64,000 nucleotides of DNA from JAFAGX01 sp035622175. Lineage in GTDB: Bacteria > Acidobacteriota > Terriglobia > Terriglobales > Acidobacteriaceae. This document shows, piece after piece, positions 45,292 through 54,108 of the stretch (position 1 is the stretch's first letter; each line of letters begins with the position of its first letter). The stretch is from NCBI GenBank assembly GCA_035622175.1, contig DASPVV010000049.1:1-64000 (forward strand), given 5' to 3'. Position numbers and translations under genes: made by a program. The notes beneath the pieces are model-generated. The model was not told the origin of the DNA and made no database searches. It was given only the letters and a program-made list of their open reading frames with translations.

Positions 45292-46281
45292 CTAAGCCAT
45301 CTGGCTGGTCACCGGCTCCACATGACCTCCGAACTTCTGCCGCATGGCCGAGAGCACCTTCTCGGCAAAGGTGTGCTGCTGACGCGAGCGGAAGCGGGTA
45401 AACAGGGCGGCGGAGAGTACATCGACGGGGACGGCTTCGGCAATCGCCGCCTCAATCGTCCAGCGCCCCTCGCCGGAATCCTCGACGAAGCCGGTGTATT
45501 CTGAGAGTGTAGGACTCTCTGCCAGGGCCGTCGCGGTCAAGTCCAGGAGCCAGGAACTGATGACGCTCCCTCGTCTCCACATTTCAGCAATGTCTGCCAG
45601 AGCCAGCGGGTAACGTTGTTCCTCCGGCAATTGCTGGCTGGCGGCGTTACGAAGGATGTCAAACCCCTCGGCGTAAGCCTGCATGAGCCCGTACTCGATG
45701 CCGTTGTGCACCATCTTGACGAAATGGCCTGCCCCGCTCGGCCCACAGTAAAGGTAGCCTGCTTCGGCCGTGCCCGCCTGGTTTTCCCGTCCAGGCGTGG
45801 CCGCGATATCTCCTCGCCCGGGAGCTAGGGTCTTGAGAATAGGATCCAAGTAGGCGACCACCTCTTTGGGTCCTCCGATCATCATGCAATATCCGCGCTC
45901 CAAACCCCACACACCACCGCTCGTTCCCACATCGACATAGTGAATTCCCTTGGCTTTAAGCTGTTGGGACCGTCGGATGTCGTCCTTGAAGTAAGAATTC
46001 CCTCCATCGATGAGAATATCCCCCGCTTGCATTTTTGCCGCGAGCGCCTGGACGGTCTGTTCCGTTGCATGGCCGGCTGGCACCATCAGCCACGCTACCC
46101 TGGGTTTCCCCAGTTTGCTGGCCAAATCGACCAGCGAAGTCGAAGCCAGGGCACCTTCCGCGGCCATGTGCTTCACCGGCTCGGAGCTGAGGTCGCTCAC
46201 TACGACCTCATGCCCTCCCCGCAACAGCCGCCGTGCCATGTTGGCGCCCATACGCCCCAGACCGATCATTCCCACTCTCAT
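45292..46281 (-). CDS. gnd: 6-phosphogluconate dehydrogenase, short (YqeC/GndA) type
   Basis: 329 residues. N-terminal Rossmann motif IGLGRMGANMARRLL, DGGNSYFKDD, the substrate-binding GTSGGVWGLERGYCMMIGG and catalytic KMVHNGIEYGLMQAYAEG. The length (about 330, versus about 470 for classical Gnd) puts it in the short, often NAD-preferring group. It decarboxylates 6-phosphogluconate to ribulose 5-phosphate. It begins 9 bases after the tal stop and precedes zwf by 77 bases. Confidence 0.92.
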   Translation of the reverse strand: MRVGMIGLGRMGANMARRLLRGGHEVVVSDLSSEPVKHMAAEGALASTSLVDLASKLGKPRVAWLMVPAGHATEQTVQALAAKMQAGDILIDGGNSYFKDDIRRSQQLKAKGIHYVDVGTSGGVWGLERGYCMMIGGPKEVVAYLDPILKTLAPGRGDIAATPGRENQAGTAEAGYLYCGPSGAGHFVKMVHNGIEYGLMQAYAEGFDILRNAASQQLPEEQRYPLALADIAEMWRRGSVISSWLLDLTATALAESPTLSEYTGFVEDSGEGRWTIEAAIAEAVPVDVLSAALFTRFRSRQQHTFAEKVLSAMRQKFGGHVEPVTSQMA

Positions 46282-46290
46282 GCTTGTTCC

Positions 46291-47454
46291 TTACTTAGAC
46301 GCCTGCGAACTGGCTTCCACGGCTTTGAGCAGCGTGGTGAAGGAATCCGCAAACAGCCGAACTCCATCATGGGTCAGCTTGTCGGTAACTTCTCTGATCG
46401 AGATCCCTGTTCGTGCCAGCCTTTCCATGGTTTGATTGGCTGATTCGAGATCTTCCGTCAAACTCGCGCGCGCCCGCCCGTGATCGCGGTAAGCATCCAT
46501 GGTGGCTGGCGGCATGGTATTCACCGTGTCGGGGCCGATCAGCTCTTCGACGTACATCACATCGCGGTATTTCGGATTCTTGGTACTAGTACTGGCCCAG
46601 AGCACGCGCTGTGTTCTTGCACCTTGCCTGGCCAGTTGTTCCCACCGCGCGCCGCGGAAGATTCGCTGATAGCGTTGATAAGTCTGTTTTCCGTTGGCGA
46701 TTGCCACTTTGCCCAGGATGCTCTCGAGTGTGGTTTTCTGCCCTTCCCCGCTTGCCGTCTTGAGGCGGTCTTGCGCTATCGAGTCCACCAGGGTGTCGAT
46801 GCGGCTAATGAAGAAGCTGGCCACACTCCCGATTCTGCTAACATCTCCGCCCCGCGCCGCAAGCTTCCCCAGACCGGCGATGTAAGCTTCGGCCACCTGC
46901 TCGTAGACTTCCTGGGCAAACAACAGGGTGACGTTGATATTGATGGCTTCACTCGTGAGCTGCTCGAAGGCGGGGATGCCTTCTTGGGTCCCGGGAACCT
47001 TGATCATGACATTTTCACGGCCTACGGCCTTCCACAACCGACGCGCTTCCTGCAAGGTCGCCTCGGTATCGTGGGCCAGGAAGGGAGAAACTTCCAGGCT
47101 GACATAACCGTCCCTCCGGCGGGTGCTCTCGTACACCGGCCGCAGGCCATCGGCTGCATCCTGAATATCGCGTATCGCCAGAAGCTCGTAGCGGCCTCGG
47201 GCATCGAGATCCGTCCTGCGGGCTAAGTCCTTCAACCGATCCGAGTAGTACGTGCTTTCGACAATGGCCTTTTCAAAGATCGACGGGTTCGAGGTCATGC
47301 CCGCGAGACCATCTTCTTCCATCAATCGCTTGAGTTCCCCGGTCTCGATCAGGTCGCGTCGGATATAGTCCAGCCATACCGCCTGTCCGAGCTTCGAGAG
47401 GGCCTTCAAAGGGTTCGTGGCTTTTTCCTTTTCCAGAATTCCAGTGGGCTGCAT
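46291..47454 (-). CDS. tal: Transaldolase
   Basis: 387 residues, the longer bacterial Tal type. MTSNPSIFEKAI near the N-terminus, YVSLEVSPFLAHDTEATLQEARRL, the Schiff-base Lys in NVMIKVPGT, INVTLLFAQEVY, SVASFFISRIDT and WASTSTKNP all match. It moves the dihydroxyacetone unit between sugar phosphates in the non-oxidative pentose-phosphate pathway. It follows tkt by 50 bases and precedes gnd by 9, as part of the operon. Confidence 0.94.
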   Translation of the reverse strand: MQPTGILEKEKATNPLKALSKLGQAVWLDYIRRDLIETGELKRLMEEDGLAGMTSNPSIFEKAIVESTYYSDRLKDLARRTDLDARGRYELLAIRDIQDAADGLRPVYESTRRRDGYVSLEVSPFLAHDTEATLQEARRLWKAVGRENVMIKVPGTQEGIPAFEQLTSEAININVTLLFAQEVYEQVAEAYIAGLGKLAARGGDVSRIGSVASFFISRIDTLVDSIAQDRLKTASGEGQKTTLESILGKVAIANGKQTYQRYQRIFRGARWEQLARQGARTQRVLWASTSTKNPKYRDVMYVEELIGPDTVNTMPPATMDAYRDHGRARASLTEDLESANQTMERLARTGISIREVTDKLTHDGVRLFADSFTTLLKAVEASSQASK

Positions 47455-47504
47455 ACTAACCTCTAGATTGAAATCGACTTCAGCTTAGCAGTTCTGCGAC
47501 ATGG

Positions 47505-49586
47505 CTATTTCGACTCCGCGATGGCCTCCCGTGCCGCTTCGACCACCTTCTCGGGAGTGAATCCGAATTTCCGGAACACATCTTTGCCGGGCGCGGAAGC
47601 GCCAAAGCGGTGCATGCCAATCGTCTTCCCGTTGGGGCCAACATAACGGTCCCAACCCAAGGTGGAGGCTGCCTCTACCGCCACACGGGCCTTCAGCGGT
47701 GCGGGCAGAACATGATTGCGGTATTGTTCGCTCTGCTCTTCAAAAAGGCTCCAGCAAGGCATGCTGACCACGCGCACCTTAATTCCTTCGGACTGCAGTT
47801 GCTGGCAGGCGGCCAGGCAAAGGCTCACTTCACTTCCTGTCCCCATCAGAATGACTTCTGGTTGTCCGTTGGGCGGGTCGGCCAAAATATACCCTCCTTT
47901 GGCTAGACCTGACGCGGATCCATACTTCGACCGGTCGAAGGTGGGGAGAGCCTGGCGGGTCAGCACCAGCGCTGTTGGCCTATGCTTCAGAGGAAGGATC
48001 ACCTTCCAAGCTTCCACCACTTCATTGGCGTCGGCAGGCCGAATCACCAGCAGATTCGGCATGGCCCGCAATTGCGCCAGCTGCTCGATCGGTTGGTGCG
48101 TCGGACCATCCTCCCCCAAGCCTATGGAATCGTGGGTGTAGATGAAAACGCTAGGGATCTCCATGAGCGCCGCCAGGCGGACGGCGGGCTTCATGTAGTC
48201 GTTGAAATTGAAGAAGGTTCCGCCATACGAGCGCAGTTTGGCGAGGGCCAATCCGTTCACGGCGGCTGCCATGCCGTGTTCGCGAACCCCGAAGTGCAGA
48301 TTTCGTCCGCCATAGCTGCCGGCCTGGAAGTCGCCCGCGCCCTCGAACTTGAGCCGGGTGCGGTCCGAGGTTGCCAAATCGGCTGAACCACCGATGAGCC
48401 AGGGGAGGCGCTGCGCTACTTGATTGAGGACCTTTCCCGAACTGTCCCGCGTGGCCATGCCTTTCGCATCGGCGGGAAATTGCGGCAGGTCCCGATCCCA
48501 GCCGGGAGGAAGTTCGCGGTGCTCCATCCCCGCGATCTGCTCTGCGAGCTCGGGGAATCGCCTTGCATATTCGGCATACAGTTGCATCCAGTTTTCCCTC
48601 AGTTCGTGCCCGCGCCGGCCAATGCCCTGCTCAAAATGCTCCAGAACCCCGTCGGGAACCAGGAACTTCGAATCTTCCGGCCAACCATACGACCGCTTCG
48701 CCAGACGCGCTTCTTCCTCGCCAAGAGGCTCTCCGTGAGCCGCATTGGTGTCTTGCTTGTGGGGAGCTCCATAACCGATGTGGCTGTGGACCCTAATCAG
48801 AGTTGGCCCTTCCGTGGTCTGCTGGAACCGGCGATAGGCATTGTCTAACGCATCCAGATCGTTCGCATCGGCTACGTCCGTGACCGTCCAGCCGTAGGCG
48901 GAAAAGCGCTTCCCGACATCCTCGCTCAAGGACCAGGCAGCGGGGCCGTCCAGGGTGACGCGATTGTCGTCATAAATCCAGCACAGGTTGGCCAGCTTCA
49001 AGTGCCCAGCCAGGGATGCCGCCTCGCTGCCCACGCCTTCCATGATGTCGCCGTCCCCACAAAAGGCATAGACATTGTAGTTGAATATCTGAAAGCCAGG
49101 ACGGTTGAGATGGGCGGCTCGCCACCGGCTGCCGATCGCCATGCCAACACTGGTTCCAACTCCCTGACCGAGCGGACCGGTGGTGGTTTCAATCCCACCG
49201 GCGATGCGGTATTCGGGGTGGCCAGGGGTCTTGCTATCCAGTTGGCGAAACCGCTTGATGTCTTCTAAGCTGATGGCGAATTCGCCGGTGGACTCATATT
49301 CAGGGTTGGTGCCGCGAACCCGGGTCAGGTACAAGATCGCGTACAGCAACATGGACGCATGCCCGTTGGAAAGCACGAACCGGTCACGATCGGGCCACGT
49401 CGGATCTTGGGGATCGAAACGTAGGAAGTGCTGCCACAGCATGTACGCCACGGGAGCCAACCCCATGGGGGCGCCGGGGTGTCCGGAATTGGCCTGCTCG
49501 ACCGCGTCGATGGCCAGCGTACGGATGGTGTTGATGCTCAGGGTTGCCAACTGTTTGCTGGTCAGGATTTGCTCACTCACTGCCAT
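47505..49586 (-). CDS. tkt: Transketolase
   Basis: 693 residues; ATG 49586 behind GGAGAAAC. Thiamin-diphosphate site (GDGDIMEGVGSEAASLAGHLKLANL...YDDN), GHPGAPMGLAP near the N-terminus, HIGYGAPHKQDTNAAHGEPLG, RDSSGKVLNQ, and the pyrimidine-domain FGVREHGMAAAVNG and THDSIGLGEDGPTHQP are all present. It transfers two-carbon units in the pentose-phosphate pathway. First gene of the minus-strand operon; the product depends on thiamin, for which only thiS is in the window. Confidence 0.95.
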   Translation of the reverse strand: MAVSEQILTSKQLATLSINTIRTLAIDAVEQANSGHPGAPMGLAPVAYMLWQHFLRFDPQDPTWPDRDRFVLSNGHASMLLYAILYLTRVRGTNPEYESTGEFAISLEDIKRFRQLDSKTPGHPEYRIAGGIETTTGPLGQGVGTSVGMAIGSRWRAAHLNRPGFQIFNYNVYAFCGDGDIMEGVGSEAASLAGHLKLANLCWIYDDNRVTLDGPAAWSLSEDVGKRFSAYGWTVTDVADANDLDALDNAYRRFQQTTEGPTLIRVHSHIGYGAPHKQDTNAAHGEPLGEEEARLAKRSYGWPEDSKFLVPDGVLEHFEQGIGRRGHELRENWMQLYAEYARRFPELAEQIAGMEHRELPPGWDRDLPQFPADAKGMATRDSSGKVLNQVAQRLPWLIGGSADLATSDRTRLKFEGAGDFQAGSYGGRNLHFGVREHGMAAAVNGLALAKLRSYGGTFFNFNDYMKPAVRLAALMEIPSVFIYTHDSIGLGEDGPTHQPIEQLAQLRAMPNLLVIRPADANEVVEAWKVILPLKHRPTALVLTRQALPTFDRSKYGSASGLAKGGYILADPPNGQPEVILMGTGSEVSLCLAACQQLQSEGIKVRVVSMPCWSLFEEQSEQYRNHVLPAPLKARVAVEAASTLGWDRYVGPNGKTIGMHRFGASAPGKDVFRKFGFTPEKVVEAAREAIAESK

Positions 49587-49979
49587 AAACGTTTCTCCTC
49601 GTTCTCGAAGATTTTGATGTTCGAGGCGTCTCGAAGTTGCCGCAAAGCGTCGATCATGCAGTGTATCAAGATTGCCACCTGCGTAGGGTTAGAAACCCCA
49701 AGATTGGTTTCCGGGTTGCAAATGGCCTTGGCTCGTTCCCCGGGGGCAAAGAAAACACAAGCCAAAGGCGTAGAGGGAAGGGATGGCCTACTTGCGCGGA
49801 CCGATCGGCGGTGTGAGAGTAAGAGGGGAGAATCGCAGGGAAGCTGGATGGATCGGGTTCGGTCACGCCTTCCCATCTTTCTGTCTCGCATTTACAATCA
49901 ATGCGTAACTTCGATCGAGTGGGTGGAGGACGTGCTGCTCTTCTGCGCTTCCTGAATACGCGTACTCGTATGGGCTTCC
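49587..49979. other. Intergenic region between divergent operons, 393 bases
   Basis: Lies between the pentose-phosphate operon and recO and should hold both promoters. No gene or clear operator was recognised. Confidence 0.45.
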
Positions 49980-50723
49980 ATGGCGCTGAAGGAGTCGGAA
50001 GCGATTGTCCTGCGGTCTTATCCCGTGCGCGAGGCTGACCTGCTGGTCACACTCTTTACCCGCCTGGAAGGCAAAGTTCGCGGGATGGCCCGTGCGGCGA
50101 AGAAATCCAAGCGGCGGTTTGGCGGGGCGCTAGAGCCGTTAACCTATGTCCGGGCCTATTACGCGGATCGCGAGCCGCGCGAACTGGTGCGGCTGGACGC
50201 CTGCGAAGTCTTAGAGTCGCCGCTTTCGAGCGAAGTGACCTATCCGCGGGCGGTGGCGCTGGGCCACGTGGCGGAATTGCTCGACGAGCTGTTGCCGGAT
50301 CGTGAGTCGAATGATCCGGTGTTCCGGCTAACGCTCTCGGTGTTGGCAGGGCTACGCGGCACAGACGTGTGGCTGCCCATTACCTATTTTGAACTTTGGA
50401 TGACGCGGTTGATGGGCTATCTGCCAGAACTTTCCGCCTGCATGGTGTGCGGGCGGCTGTTGGACGGGAGCCGGGCGTTTTTTCATGGCTTGTCGGATGG
50501 GCTGGTGTGTCCGAAGGATAAGCGCTTGGCGTCATCGGAGATGTCGGTCACGTCCCGGGCCTGGGCGGCCGAGATGCTTCGCGCTCCGCTCGAGAACTTA
50601 GTGAGAGAGCCGTGGTCGAAAGCGCAAGCTGCGGATCTGCGGAAATTTTTGCTACAAACGTTAGAGCGCCACATTGAGAAGAAGCTGGTGACGACAGGGA
50701 TGCTCGAGAAACTCAACACCTAG
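49980..50723 (+). CDS. recO: DNA repair protein RecO
   Basis: 247 residues. N-terminal OB fold ESEAIVLRSYPVREADLLVTLFTRLEGKVRGMARAAKKSKRRF in two parts around residues 5-45, typical of RecO, then the helical domain with a Cys knuckle (ACMVCGRLLDG...LVCPKDK) that can bind zinc. RecO loads RecA with RecR in gap repair and anneals strands. First gene of the recO-glyQ-glyS-ppdK set on the plus strand; 82 bases separate it from glyQ. Confidence 0.9.
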   Translation: MALKESEAIVLRSYPVREADLLVTLFTRLEGKVRGMARAAKKSKRRFGGALEPLTYVRAYYADREPRELVRLDACEVLESPLSSEVTYPRAVALGHVAELLDELLPDRESNDPVFRLTLSVLAGLRGTDVWLPITYFELWMTRLMGYLPELSACMVCGRLLDGSRAFFHGLSDGLVCPKDKRLASSEMSVTSRAWAAEMLRAPLENLVREPWSKAQAADLRKFLLQTLERHIEKKLVTTGMLEKLNT

Positions 50724-50805
50724 CGATTTTGAATCGCCAGGGAGCCGCTAGGATGTTTGCGAGCACCCTCTTGCGAAGCCTGAGCTCCGGCAGGGATAAA
50801 AGTTT

Positions 50806-51819
50806 GTGACCTCCTCCAAGTCAAACCCGCCGACTTTCCAGGGCCTCATTCTGCGGCTCGAGCAGTTCTGGGCGGATCGCGGATGTGTGCTCGGGCAACC
50901 TTATGATCTTGAAGTCGGCGCCGGGACGATGGCGCCGCAAACCTTCCTGCGAGTTCTCGGCCCCCAGCCCTACAAGGTGGCGTATCTGCAGCCTTCGCGG
51001 CGGCCTGCCGACGGACGCTATGGCGAGAATCCCAATCGCCTTTACAAACACCTGCAGTTGCAGGTGATTCTTAAGCCTCCGCCGGTGAACGTGCAGCAGC
51101 TCTATTTGGAGTCTCTGGGCGCCATGGGAATCGATCTGCGCCAGCATGACATCAAGTTTGAAGAAGACAACTGGGAAGCTCCAACTCTGAGTGCCTGGGG
51201 CGTCGGCTGGCAAGTCATGCTGGACGGTTTAGAGGTCACACAATTCACCTATTTCCAGCAGTGTGGAAGCCTGGCGCTCGACCCGATCTCGGCCGAGCTC
51301 ACCTACGGTCTGGAGCGAATTGCGGCATTCCTGCAGGATGTCGATTCGATTTACGACATCGTGTGGGCGCGCGATCCGGAAACCGGCCGGCCCACGACCT
51401 ATGCCGATGTGCGGCTGGCCGAGGAGGAGCAGTTTTCCGTCTACAATTTCGAAACCGCCGACGTAAGCAAAACCTGGAAGCACTTTGAGTTCTACGAGGC
51501 CGAATGCAAGGCACTGCTTGATGGCTACGACGCCCGCAAAGGTAAGAAGTCACACGACGGCAGCCCTCGGGACCAAAGGCGCTTTCCCCTGCTTCCGGCT
51601 TACGATCTCTGCCTGAAGTGCTCCCACTTATTCAATATCCTCGATGCCCGCGGCGCCATTTCCGTCACCGAGCGCGTGGGAGTCATCGCCCGCGTGCGGG
51701 CCTTGGCGGTGCGGATTGCCAACGCCTACGTGGACCAGCAGAGCGAACCAAGTGCGGAGGAGGAGCCCGAGCCACAACCGAGGGCGAAAAAGCTGGCGGT
51801 CATGCCGGTCACCCGGTGA
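50806..51819 (+). CDS. glyQ: Glycine--tRNA ligase alpha subunit
   Basis: 337 residues, GTG start. Catalytic class II subunit of the alpha2-beta2 enzyme: TFQGLILRLEQFWADRGCVLGQPYDLEVGAGTM, QPSRRPADGRYGENPNRLYKHLQ, FEEDNWEAPTLSAWGVGWQVMLDG, TYFQQCGS and YGLERIAAFLQ are near-invariant in GlyQ. It activates glycine and charges tRNA-Gly together with GlyS, whose gene follows. A short charged C-terminal tail (EEEPEPQPRAKK) extends beyond the common core. Confidence 0.97.
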   Translation: MTSSKSNPPTFQGLILRLEQFWADRGCVLGQPYDLEVGAGTMAPQTFLRVLGPQPYKVAYLQPSRRPADGRYGENPNRLYKHLQLQVILKPPPVNVQQLYLESLGAMGIDLRQHDIKFEEDNWEAPTLSAWGVGWQVMLDGLEVTQFTYFQQCGSLALDPISAELTYGLERIAAFLQDVDSIYDIVWARDPETGRPTTYADVRLAEEEQFSVYNFETADVSKTWKHFEFYEAECKALLDGYDARKGKKSHDGSPRDQRRFPLLPAYDLCLKCSHLFNILDARGAISVTERVGVIARVRALAVRIANAYVDQQSEPSAEEEPEPQPRAKKLAVMPVTR

Positions 51820-51933
51820 ACCGTCCCTTGGGGGGATGATTCGAAGTGTCCTCGCGACCATCAGTCGAGAATCAGCGCAGGCCGGGGTTTTGTAGTGAGG
51901 TTCCCCGGTTTGCGAGAATTGGTTTTTCCGAAG

Positions 51934-54093
51934 ATGCCTGACTTTCTTCTTGAAATCGGATGTGAAGAGATTCCTGCCCGGATGATCGACGGCGCTGCCC
52001 TCGATCTGCGGGAACGGGTAGCCAAGCTGCTCGAAGGCGAGCGCCTGGCTAGCCACCCGTCCATCTCTCATCTGGAGTCTCCGCGACGGTTAGCGGTTCT
52101 GGCCCGAGGAATCTCGCCAGCTCAGCCAGACATCACGGAACAGATCACGGGCCCGCCGGTCTCGACTGCTTTCCAAAACGGTCAGCCCACACCGGCAGCC
52201 TATGCTTTTGCCCGCAAAGCGGGAGTCGATCTCGAAAGCTTGGAGCGGGTTGCGACCGCCAAAGGGGAACGCCTCGCGGCGCGGGTCACCCAAAGGGGTC
52301 GGACAGCCTCCGAGGTGTTGTCGGATTTACTTCCCAAACAAATCCAAGCCGTCGCCTGGCCAAAAGCCATGTACTGGCGCCGGCCCGGCGAAGTTTTCGT
52401 GCGGCCGGTGCGCTGGCTGGTCGCGATGCTTGATCGGGACGTGATTCCGATGGAGCTCGATGGTATTCGCGCCGGCAATGTTTCCCGCGGACATCGAATT
52501 CTAGCCGATGGACCCGTCGAGATCCGGGCGGCGGGCGAGGATTATCGAAAGGCGTTGGAAGCAGCCAAAGTCCTCGGTCGGGAGGCCCGCCAGGCACAGG
52601 TTACGAAGGCTTTTGCAGCTCTAACCCACACGATCGACGGGGCCCGCTGGCGCGAGGACCCGCCCCTGCTCGACACAGTGGTCAATCTGACCGAATGGCC
52701 TGCGGCGATTCTGGGCAGCTTCGACCGCGAATTCCTGAAGCTACCGGAAGAGATCCTGGTCACGGTCATGCGCGATCATCAGAAGTATTTTGCCGTCGAG
52801 GATGCCCGCGGCCGGCTGTTGCCCCACTTCCTGGCCGTGCTGAATACCGACGGCGACCCTGCGGGAATCATCCGCCACGGGCACGAGCGCGTGTTGCGCG
52901 CTCGCTTCAACGACGCGCGATTCTTCTGGCAGACGGACCAGAAGCATCCCCTGCGCCAGCGCACCCCTTGGCTGAAGAACGTGACTTTTCAGAAGGACCT
53001 GGGGAGCTACTACGAAAAAACCCTTCGCATCCAGCGGCTTTCGAGTTGGCTTTGCGAAATCATCCGCCAGAGCGGCATGGCGGTGCGGCCCGGGATCGTG
53101 CACAAGGCAGCCTACCTCGCCAAGACGGATCTAACGACCGAATTGGTGAAAGAGTTCACCGAACTTCAGGGAATTGTGGGTGGCCTTTATGCTGGCATCC
53201 AAGAGCTCGACACGGGCATGCGAAAAGAGACCCAGGAGTTGATCGCCGAGACGATCTATGACCAGTACAAGCCGCAATCCATGGAGGACTCGGTACCGCG
53301 TAGCGTCGAAGGGGCGGTCCTCGCCCTGGCCGATAAAGTGGACACGATTGCGGGAATGTTTGCCTTGGGCGTCGAGCCCACCGGTTCGAAGGATCCCTTC
53401 GCCTTGCGCCGCCACGCCAATGGGATCGTGAAGATCCTCGCCGAGCATAAACTGCCCGTTCGATTGAGCCAGCTGACCGAGGATGCACGCGAGGCCTATC
53501 GGGGTTCGAACGCGGAGCGAAAATTCTCCACTGCGGTCGATGCTGCGGCGAAACTGCGGGCATTTTTCCGCGAGCGTCTGCAGTTTTACCTGACGGACCG
53601 GTTGGGCTATAAGTACGATATCGTGAATGCGGCACTGGCCGCTGACGCCGATGATGTCGTCGATTCGATCGCGCGCGCCGAAGCGGTCGCCAAAGTTCGC
53701 CCTTCGCCCGACTTCGAATCCATCTCCATTGCGTTCAAGCGTATCAAGAATATCCTGCGACAAGCCGAGGCGGCGGGCAAGAAAACAGCCGCAGCCCTGG
53801 ATCCGAGTTTAATCGAGGAAGTGGCCGAACGAGAGCTGGCCTCTCGAATTCCGCAGGTGGCGGAGCGGGTTGCCGGCCTGCGGCAAGGGAAGAACTATGA
53901 GCAGGCGTTGACGGAAATCTCGAAACTTCGGCCGGCCGTAGATGCCTTCTTCGACAAAGTCATGGTAATGGTCGAGGACGACCGCATTCGAGCTAACCGT
54001 CTGGCATTGCTTGCGACCCTGTTAGGCGAGTTCTCCACCATCGCCGACTTTTCCGAAATCGTAACCGAGCGGGAAGAAACTCAACCTTCGTGA
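51934..54093 (+). CDS. glyS: Glycine--tRNA ligase beta subunit
   Basis: 719 residues from ATG 51934, where the family N-terminus MPDFLLEIGCEEIPARMI begins; the frame is open from a GTG at 51895. Typical motifs: ESPRRLAVLARGI, MRWLVAM-type RWLVAMLDRDVIPMELDGI, MRDHQKYFAV, RLRDARFFW-type ARFNDARFFW, FTELQGIVGG, DKVDTIAGMFALG and DPFALRRHANGI. The C-terminal part binds tRNA. 15 bases separate it from ppdK. Confidence 0.96.
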   Translation: MPDFLLEIGCEEIPARMIDGAALDLRERVAKLLEGERLASHPSISHLESPRRLAVLARGISPAQPDITEQITGPPVSTAFQNGQPTPAAYAFARKAGVDLESLERVATAKGERLAARVTQRGRTASEVLSDLLPKQIQAVAWPKAMYWRRPGEVFVRPVRWLVAMLDRDVIPMELDGIRAGNVSRGHRILADGPVEIRAAGEDYRKALEAAKVLGREARQAQVTKAFAALTHTIDGARWREDPPLLDTVVNLTEWPAAILGSFDREFLKLPEEILVTVMRDHQKYFAVEDARGRLLPHFLAVLNTDGDPAGIIRHGHERVLRARFNDARFFWQTDQKHPLRQRTPWLKNVTFQKDLGSYYEKTLRIQRLSSWLCEIIRQSGMAVRPGIVHKAAYLAKTDLTTELVKEFTELQGIVGGLYAGIQELDTGMRKETQELIAETIYDQYKPQSMEDSVPRSVEGAVLALADKVDTIAGMFALGVEPTGSKDPFALRRHANGIVKILAEHKLPVRLSQLTEDAREAYRGSNAERKFSTAVDAAAKLRAFFRERLQFYLTDRLGYKYDIVNAALAADADDVVDSIARAEAVAKVRPSPDFESISIAFKRIKNILRQAEAAGKKTAAALDPSLIEEVAERELASRIPQVAERVAGLRQGKNYEQALTEISKLRPAVDAFFDKVMVMVEDDRIRANRLALLATLLGEFSTIADFSEIVTEREETQPS

Positions 54094-54108
54094 GAGGACC
54101 GAATACTT

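Noticed and set aside
43877..45295. Plus-strand open frame of 472 codons
   Set aside because: Opposite zwf, which is certain; composition is that of an antisense frame.
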